Assembly: GCA_015494375.1 (NCBI GenBank)
Contig: WGBL01000244.1
Span: 1-9,426, forward strand
Direction of reading: 5' to 3'
Origin: Hyphomicrobiales bacterium
Lineage (GTDB): Bacteria > Pseudomonadota > Alphaproteobacteria > Rhizobiales > S144-23
Length of the DNA: 9,426 nt
Part shown: positions 5,820 through 9,426 of the stretch, piece by piece
Position numbering within the stretch: the first letter of the stretch is position 1
Layout of the letters: every line of letters begins with the position of its first letter
The notes under the pieces: model-generated
Database searches by the model: none
What the model was told of the DNA's origin: nothing
The model's input: the letters and a program-made list of their open reading frames with translations, nothing else
Made by a program: the position numbers and the translations under genes

Positions 5820-6099
5820 GATTTTGGGCCTTCGCGAGCCGGGATTTCTTGGCTATTGATGCGAAAATGCCACGGCCATTGATCCCCTTTGACCGGGCCG
5901 CACATGAAGGTCATGGGCGGGGGGCTACAAGCCGCATCATCCACCCTTCCGCGAACGCCCGCCGAGCCAACCTGGCAGTCCAAGGTTAATGGCGCATTAA
6001 GACCCGTGCCGTTTCTGCACGCGGTTGCTGGGCAAGCACTCGGGTCTTGTTCCGCGCTCACCCATAAGCCCTTGGGCGGCTTTGCAATTGTTTGCGCAA
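5820..6099. other. Spacer after tolB with palindromes
   Basis: No gene is convincing here. It contains the inverted repeat at 5999-6048 and the palindrome TTAATGGCGCATTAA at 5986-6000 (six-base arms around GCG). The palindrome resembles a regulator-binding site but lies about 240 bases before the lipoprotein gene, so a link is speculative. Confidence 0.4.
5999..6048 (-). repeat. Inverted repeat after tolB, possible weak terminator
   Basis: AAGACCCG (5999-6006) and CGGGTCTT (6041-6048) are perfectly complementary, with further TGC/GCA pairing inside after a two-base bulge. It lies about 50 bases after the tolB stop. On the minus strand it is followed by AATGCGCC rather than a T-run, so termination would be weak or Rho-assisted; an mRNA-stabilising role is equally possible. 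Confidence 0.4.
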
Positions 6100-6111
6100 T
6101 CATTTGCGCAA
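6092..6111. repeat. Two TTGCGCAA palindromes across the tolB stop codon
   Basis: The perfect 8-bp palindrome TTGCGCAA occurs at 6092-6099 and again at 6104-6111, twelve bases apart. The right copy encodes the last TolB residues and the left lies just past the stop; a related CAATTG palindrome follows at 6085-6090. This may be a dyad binding site or simple duplication at the gene end. Confidence 0.55.
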
Positions 6112-7542
6112 GGGCGACCAGGCAGGGTCGGAGGCAAACGCCGGTGTGGGCACCTGGCGCTCATTGTAGCCTGTGAGGTCGATGGTAAAGAGCCGCGGGC
6201 CTCCGTTTGTCGCGGGGCTGTCGCGGAAAAACATGAGCACGCGGCCATTGGGCGCCCAGGTGGGGCCCTCGTTGTGGAAACCGCCCGTCAGTATGCGCTC
6301 GCCCGTGCCGTCCGGACGCATGACACCGATCAGGAATCGGCCGGCGTAGAGCTTGGTAAACGCGATGAGATCGCCACGCGGCGACCAGACGGGGGTCGAG
6401 TAGCGCCCCTCACCGAAGCTGATACGGTGTTGGCCGCTGCCGTCGGCGTTCATGACATAGAGCTGCTGGCTGCCGTCGCGGTTCGATTCGAAGACGATGC
6501 GCCGCCCATCGGGGGCATAGCTTGCCGCCGTCTCGATGGCTGGTGTGTTGGTGAGGCGCCGCATTTGCCGGGTTGCCAGGTCCATCTCATAGAGGTCAGC
6601 GTTGTCTTCCACCTGAAGGCTCATGATGATTCGGCGCCCGTCAGGCGAGAAGCGCGGCGCAAAGGTGATCCCCTCGAAGGTGCCGATGATCTCGCGCCGG
6701 CCTGTGGTGACATCGAGGAGATGCACCTGTGGCTTGCCGCCGGCATAGGACATGAAGGTGATGAGCTGGCTCGTGGGGCTGAAACGCGGGGTGATGGCAA
6801 GCGAGCGGCCGTCGGTCAGATAGCGCACATTGGCGCCGTCCTGGTCCATGATCGCCAGGCGTTTGCGGCGCCGATCCTTGGGGCCGGTCTCGTCAACAAA
6901 GACGATTTGGGTGTCGAAATAGCCTTTCTCTCCTGTCAGCCGCTCATAGACGACATCGGCGATGATGTGGGCGATGCGCCGCCAGCGGGCGGGCGGAGCG
7001 CGGAACGACTGGCCTGCAATCTGGCGCTGGGTGATCGGGTCCCAGAGCCGGAAGGCCACCTCGAGGCGGCCGTCGGCCAAGTTGTCGACTTGGCCCACGA
7101 GGAGCGCCTGGGCGCCGATCACGCGCCAGTCGGCGAACCTCGGCCGACGATTGAAATTGGTGACCCGCTCGATAAAGGCGGCGCGATCGATGGGCTCGAA
7201 CAGCCCCGAGCGCTCGAGATCTGCGGCGATCACACGGACGATATCGGCGCCCTGGGCGAGCAGGGCCGGGCTTGGGCCCGTAAAGACGGGAATGGCGATG
7301 CGCAAGGGGGCAAGGGTGCCCTCTGTCACCCGTCCCTTGACGGCAAGGGCGGGTGAGGCGGAGGCGAAAAGGAAGAAGGCGAGGACAAGCGCCAAGAGGT
7401 CGGTCACAAGCCGATCTTTGTGGCGGCCTGATGGTTGTGTGCGCTCAATGACCTCAGGGGGCCGGTGTGCGCCTCCCACGGCCTTGGCGAGCCGGGGTGC
7501 GCATCCCGCCGAATTTGCGATCGTGCTACAGGCCGGGCTCAT
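6100..7542 (-). CDS. tolB: Tol-Pal system beta-propeller protein TolB
   Basis: TolB is the periplasmic propeller that binds Pal and is pulled off it by TolA, letting Pal move to the division site. From the start used here the product is 480 residues: an unusual 45-residue leader, a signal peptide core (VTDLLALVLAFFLFASASPALA, cut after residue 67), the N-terminal TolB domain (about 75-195), and a six-bladed propeller with blade motifs ITPRFSPTSQLITF, FAPRFSPDGRRIIM, AASYAPDGRRIVFES, TPVWSPRGDLIAF and PTWAPNGRVLMFFRDSP. I chose ATG 7540-7542 because AAGGAG precedes it by seven bases and it overlaps the stop of a mini-ORF as ATGA. GTG at 7405-7407 would give a more ordinary 435 residues (E. coli TolB is 430) but has no ribosome binding site. 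Function is certain; the start is not. Confidence 0.97.
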   Translation of the reverse strand: MSPACSTIANSAGCAPRLAKAVGGAHRPPEVIERTQPSGRHKDRLVTDLLALVLAFFLFASASPALAVKGRVTEGTLAPLRIAIPVFTGPSPALLAQGADIVRVIAADLERSGLFEPIDRAAFIERVTNFNRRPRFADWRVIGAQALLVGQVDNLADGRLEVAFRLWDPITQRQIAGQSFRAPPARWRRIAHIIADVVYERLTGEKGYFDTQIVFVDETGPKDRRRKRLAIMDQDGANVRYLTDGRSLAITPRFSPTSQLITFMSYAGGKPQVHLLDVTTGRREIIGTFEGITFAPRFSPDGRRIIMSLQVEDNADLYEMDLATRQMRRLTNTPAIETAASYAPDGRRIVFESNRDGSQQLYVMNADGSGQHRISFGEGRYSTPVWSPRGDLIAFTKLYAGRFLIGVMRPDGTGERILTGGFHNEGPTWAPNGRVLMFFRDSPATNGGPRLFTIDLTGYNERQVPTPAFASDPAWSPLRK

Positions 7543-7628
7543 TGCGGCGCTCCTTGCGGCCCTCTTGAACTCTCTTGCAGCTCCTTTGAAGCTCTTTTGA
7601 GGCCCTCAAACTCGAAAACTGCGGCCAT
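7539..7628 (-). CDS. Mini-ORF coupling tolA to tolB, 29 residues (candidate)
   Basis: A short frame starts with ATG 19 bases after the tolA stop, with GAGGGG eight bases upstream. It ends in a TGA overlapping the tolB start as ATGA, the usual arrangement for translational coupling. The predicted peptide (Met-Ala-Ala-Val-Phe-Glu at the start, rich in Lys, Glu, Gln and Ser) has no signal sequence, no membrane segment and no family I recognise. Its second half is encoded by the approximately 11-bp repeat. The likeliest role is to carry ribosomes from tolA to tolB and so set TolB output; the peptide itself may do nothing. Its open frame could be chance, since 29 codons is short and the repeat is stop-poor in this frame. 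Confidence 0.45.
   Translation of the reverse strand: MAAVFEFEGLKRASKELQESSRGPQGAPQ
7542..7607. repeat. ~11-bp tandem repeat spanning the tolB ribosome binding site
   Basis: Six consecutive units each begin TTG on the plus strand, at 7542, 7554, 7565, 7575, 7586 and 7597 (lengths 12, 11, 10, 11, 11, 11), with consensus TTGNRGCNCTC. On the minus strand the units yield a series of GGAG, GAGAG and GAGGG purine stretches, several of them Shine-Dalgarno-like, the last being the AAGGAG before tolB. Confidence 0.75.
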
Positions 7629-7647
7629 GGCACCAACCCCTCTCTCC

Positions 7648-8622
7648 TCAACCGCCGAGCATCTGGTTGGGATCGAAGGTAATCTCGTTGCTCGCCCAAT
7701 CCTTGTACTTGGCGATGGGAAGATCGTAAGGCTGGCACGCCAAGATTGCGCGGATGGCGGCATTGGCGGCCGCTTCGAAGAAAGGCGAGCTGCGGGGGTT
7801 GACCACCGTTGGCGTGCCATCGACGGTGCCGTCGCGCTTGAGGCGGAAGGCGATGACGGGCACAAGATTGCCCGCCTCAAACGCGCCGACCGGCGGATTC
7901 CAGCACTCGCTGATCTGGCGCATGAAGAAGTCGAACTCGCTGATGGTCAGCCGCTCGCCGATGCCCAGTGGTTGGCCGAGTGCGGGGCGCGACCTTTTCT
8001 CTGGCTGGGCTGTCTTGCTCTTTTTCTTTTGTCGTTTCGGCCTGCCGCCGTCGGGTGCCGCATCGGGCACGCGGTTAAGCAGGGCGGCGATGCGGTCGGG
8101 ATCGAACCGCGTTTTTTTGCGCCGCTTGACGGGCGGTGTGCGCTTTCTTTTTTTGACGATGGCTTTGCTCTTTTTCTTCTTCAGCTTTTTCTTTGCAGGC
8201 TTTTTCTTCTTGTCCTTCTTTGGCTTGGGCGAAAGCTTGGGGGCAGGTTTCGGCTTCTCGGGCTTGGCCTTTTTCCTGGCCGGCTCCTTGGCGCGCGGCT
8301 TGGGCTCACGGGGCTTTGGCGGCAGTGCCGCAACCTTCTTGGGCTTTGTCTGGGCAGCCTTGTCGCTCGCCTTGGGCTTGGGCGGCGTTTTGGCCTTCGT
8401 GCGAGCGGGCGCCTTTGTTGTTTTCTCGGCTGATCTTTTCTTGGGGGAGCTCTTTGTGCCCGCCTTGATGCGGGTGAGATCGGAGACGCTGACGATCTCG
8501 ACCTCGATGCGGTCGATCTTGGGCGGTTTGAGTGGCTCACGGCCGCCGATCAGGCCAAGCGCAAACGCAAGGATTGCGCCATGGAGTATAAGCGATATGG
8601 CAAGCCCCGTGCGCAAGGCCAC
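7648..8622 (-). CDS. tolA: Tol-Pal energy-transducing protein TolA
   Basis: TolA spans the periplasm and carries proton-motive force from TolQR to TolB-Pal. The 324-residue product has an N-terminal membrane helix (7-27) with the SxxxH motif, Ser10 and His14, that contacts TolQ/TolR. A very basic Lys/Pro-rich central domain (about 53-210) follows. It carries FDPDRIAALLNR (173-184), seen in alphaproteobacterial TolA. The compact C-terminal TonB/TolA domain (about 222-324) contains ECWNPP and ACQPY, whose Cys240 and Cys296 probably form a disulfide. The E. coli central domain is a long Ala-rich helix, so this spacer is chemically different. The start is a GTG (8620-8622) with GAGGA directly against it; a TTG two codons later (8614-8616) has better spacing to GAGGAG and would remove two residues. 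tolR ends 47 bp upstream; tolB follows through the mini-ORF. Confidence 0.96.
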   Translation of the reverse strand: MALRTGLAISLILHGAILAFALGLIGGREPLKPPKIDRIEVEIVSVSDLTRIKAGTKSSPKKRSAEKTTKAPARTKAKTPPKPKASDKAAQTKPKKVAALPPKPREPKPRAKEPARKKAKPEKPKPAPKLSPKPKKDKKKKPAKKKLKKKKSKAIVKKRKRTPPVKRRKKTRFDPDRIAALLNRVPDAAPDGGRPKRQKKKSKTAQPEKRSRPALGQPLGIGERLTISEFDFFMRQISECWNPPVGAFEAGNLVPVIAFRLKRDGTVDGTPTVVNPRSSPFFEAAANAAIRAILACQPYDLPIAKYKDWASNEITFDPNQMLGG

Positions 8623-8669
8623 TCCTCAATCGCTTTCAAGCCTGTTCAAGCCTGCTCAGCCTTGAACCT

Positions 8670-9116
8670 TCAACCTTCTTCGACATTGGTCACAAGCGAG
8701 ACGCGCTTGAAGCCGGCGGCGCTGATCCGCCCCATGACCCGCATCACCGTGCCATAGTCGATATTGCGATCGCCCCGCACATAGACCGGTTGATCATAGC
8801 CGCCGCGGGTGATGGCTTTCAATTTGGCGCCGATCTCATCAAGAGAGATTTTCGTCTCCTGCAGGTAAATGGTGCCCTTCTCATCGAGTGTGATCGTCAG
8901 CGGCTCCTGGGGCGAGGAAAGCTGCTTGGCCTTGGTCTTGGGCAGCTCGATGGGCACGCCGACCGCCAGGAGCGGCGCTGTTACCATGAACACGATCAAA
9001 AGAACGAGCATGACGTCGACAAAGGGGGTGACGTTGATTTCGCTCATGGGGGCCCTGCGGCTGCGCCGGCTTGCGCGGCGTCGCGAGACGGCTCCCCCTC
9101 CGATTGTCACTGCCAT
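8670..9116 (-). CDS. tolR: Tol-Pal motor protein TolR
   Basis: TolR pairs with TolQ in the inner membrane to form the proton-driven stator that energises TolA. The 148-residue product has a basic cytoplasmic N-terminus (residues 11-22 with eight arginines) and the conserved entry motif SEINVTPFVDVMLVLLIVFM, in which Asp34 is the proton-relay aspartate matching Asp23 of E. coli TolR. A periplasmic ExbD/TolR domain follows, ending in VSLVTNVEEG. Length is typical (E. coli 142). ATG at 9114-9116 has AAGGAGG six bases upstream, the best ribosome binding site in the locus. tolQ ends 87 bp before it and tolA starts 47 bp after it, on the same strand, so the three are one operon. ExbD is the alternative, excluded by the neighbours. 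Confidence 0.97.
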   Translation of the reverse strand: MAVTIGGGAVSRRRASRRSRRAPMSEINVTPFVDVMLVLLIVFMVTAPLLAVGVPIELPKTKAKQLSSPQEPLTITLDEKGTIYLQETKISLDEIGAKLKAITRGGYDQPVYVRGDRNIDYGTVMRVMGRISAAGFKRVSLVTNVEEG

Positions 9117-9203
9117 GGTGCTCCTCCTTGAACATGGCGGCGGCCGGCGGCCTTGCCCGAGCCCGCGCCCGGCCCCGTTTGTGCTTGTATTTTTCTCTAA
9201 CGT

Positions 9204-9426
9204 TCAGGTTCTTACGTCGACCTGGCGCGAAATGATGGCGGCGAACTCGTCGGCAAAGCTTTCAAGCCGCTGCACGAGCCGGCCCGCATCGTTGGAGAAC
9301 TTGTTGTAGAATATGACCGAAGGAATGGCCGCCAGAAGGCCGAGCGCGGTGGCAAAGAGCGCCTCGGCGATACCCGGTGCGACCACCGCAAGGTTGGTGT
9401 TCTTTGAGGCGGCGATGGCCTGAAAG
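9204..9426 (-). CDS. tolQ: Tol-Pal motor protein TolQ, C-terminal 73 residues
   Basis: Only the C-terminus is in the window; the gene continues beyond the right edge. The visible residues include AIAASKNTNLAVVAPGIAEALFATALGLLAAIPSVIFYNKFS, which is the last membrane helix of the MotA/TolQ/ExbB family with the conserved GIAEAL and AIP motifs. A cytoplasmic tail, RLESFADEFAAIISRQ, closes the protein. The AxGLLAAIP segment lines the stator pore next to the TolR aspartate. Identity as TolQ rather than ExbB follows from tolR, tolA and tolB directly downstream. No frame damage is seen in the visible part. Confidence 0.95.
   Translation of the reverse strand, partial: FQAIAASKNTNLAVVAPGIAEALFATALGLLAAIPSVIFYNKFSNDAGRLVQRLESFADEFAAIISRQVDVRT

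Noticed and set aside
6025..7356. Long plus-strand open frame of 443 codons
   Set aside because: It lies entirely antisense to tolB, whose protein motifs are unmistakable; such frames are common opposite GC-rich genes and this one resembles no family.
7435..8665. Plus-strand open frames of about 300 codons
   Set aside because: They are antisense to tolA; their Leu/Phe-rich runs are simply the complement of TolA lysine codons.
8881..9135. Minus-strand 84-codon frame overlapping tolR
   Set aside because: It overlaps tolR out of frame and resembles nothing; the tolR reading frame and its ribosome binding site are clear.

Overview
The window is a GC-rich stretch of an alphaproteobacterial chromosome, probably Hyphomicrobiales (Rhizobiales-like). 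The evidence is the protein character (TolA with an FDPDRIAALL motif, Pal with a C-terminal Cys pair, a TIGR02301/DUF2385 protein) and the sparse GANTC (CcrM) sites. Every protein gene I support lies on the minus strand, so transcription runs from the right edge to the left.

Right half (9426 to 6100): the end of tolQ, then tolR, tolA and tolB, the inner-membrane motor and periplasmic parts of the Tol-Pal envelope-constriction machine. Between tolA and tolB there is a 29-codon mini-ORF. It begins just after the tolA stop and overlaps the best tolB start by ATGA. Its end overlaps a six-unit, about 11-bp tandem repeat that also carries the tolB ribosome binding site.

Middle (6099 to 4689): about 1.4 kb separates tolB from pal, which are close together in most Tol-Pal loci. 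It holds a previously hidden 47-residue lipoprotein gene (5604-5747) with a strong ribosome binding site and a classic intrinsic terminator. Beyond that is a roughly 650-bp tract of imperfect short tandem repeats (16-bp and 18-bp units). An AT-rich region upstream of pal carries four GANTC sites in 81 bp, so pal-cpoB is probably transcribed apart from tolQRAB and may respond to the cell cycle.

Left half (4688 to 1): pal, then cpoB (ybgF) with an enlarged low-complexity linker, then a secreted TIGR02301-family protein. In the long gap before the next gene, the plus strand carries a set of nested inverted repeats ending in a GC-rich hairpin and a T-run. I read this as a candidate structured small RNA of about 200 nt. 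Leftmost are a YfcG/Nu-like glutathione S-transferase and the N-terminal two thirds of a dihydrodipicolinate-synthase-family lyase that runs off the window.

The least expected elements are the plus-strand RNA candidate, the tolA/tolB mini-ORF with its repeat-borne ribosome binding sites, the small lipoprotein, and the GANTC cluster before pal.
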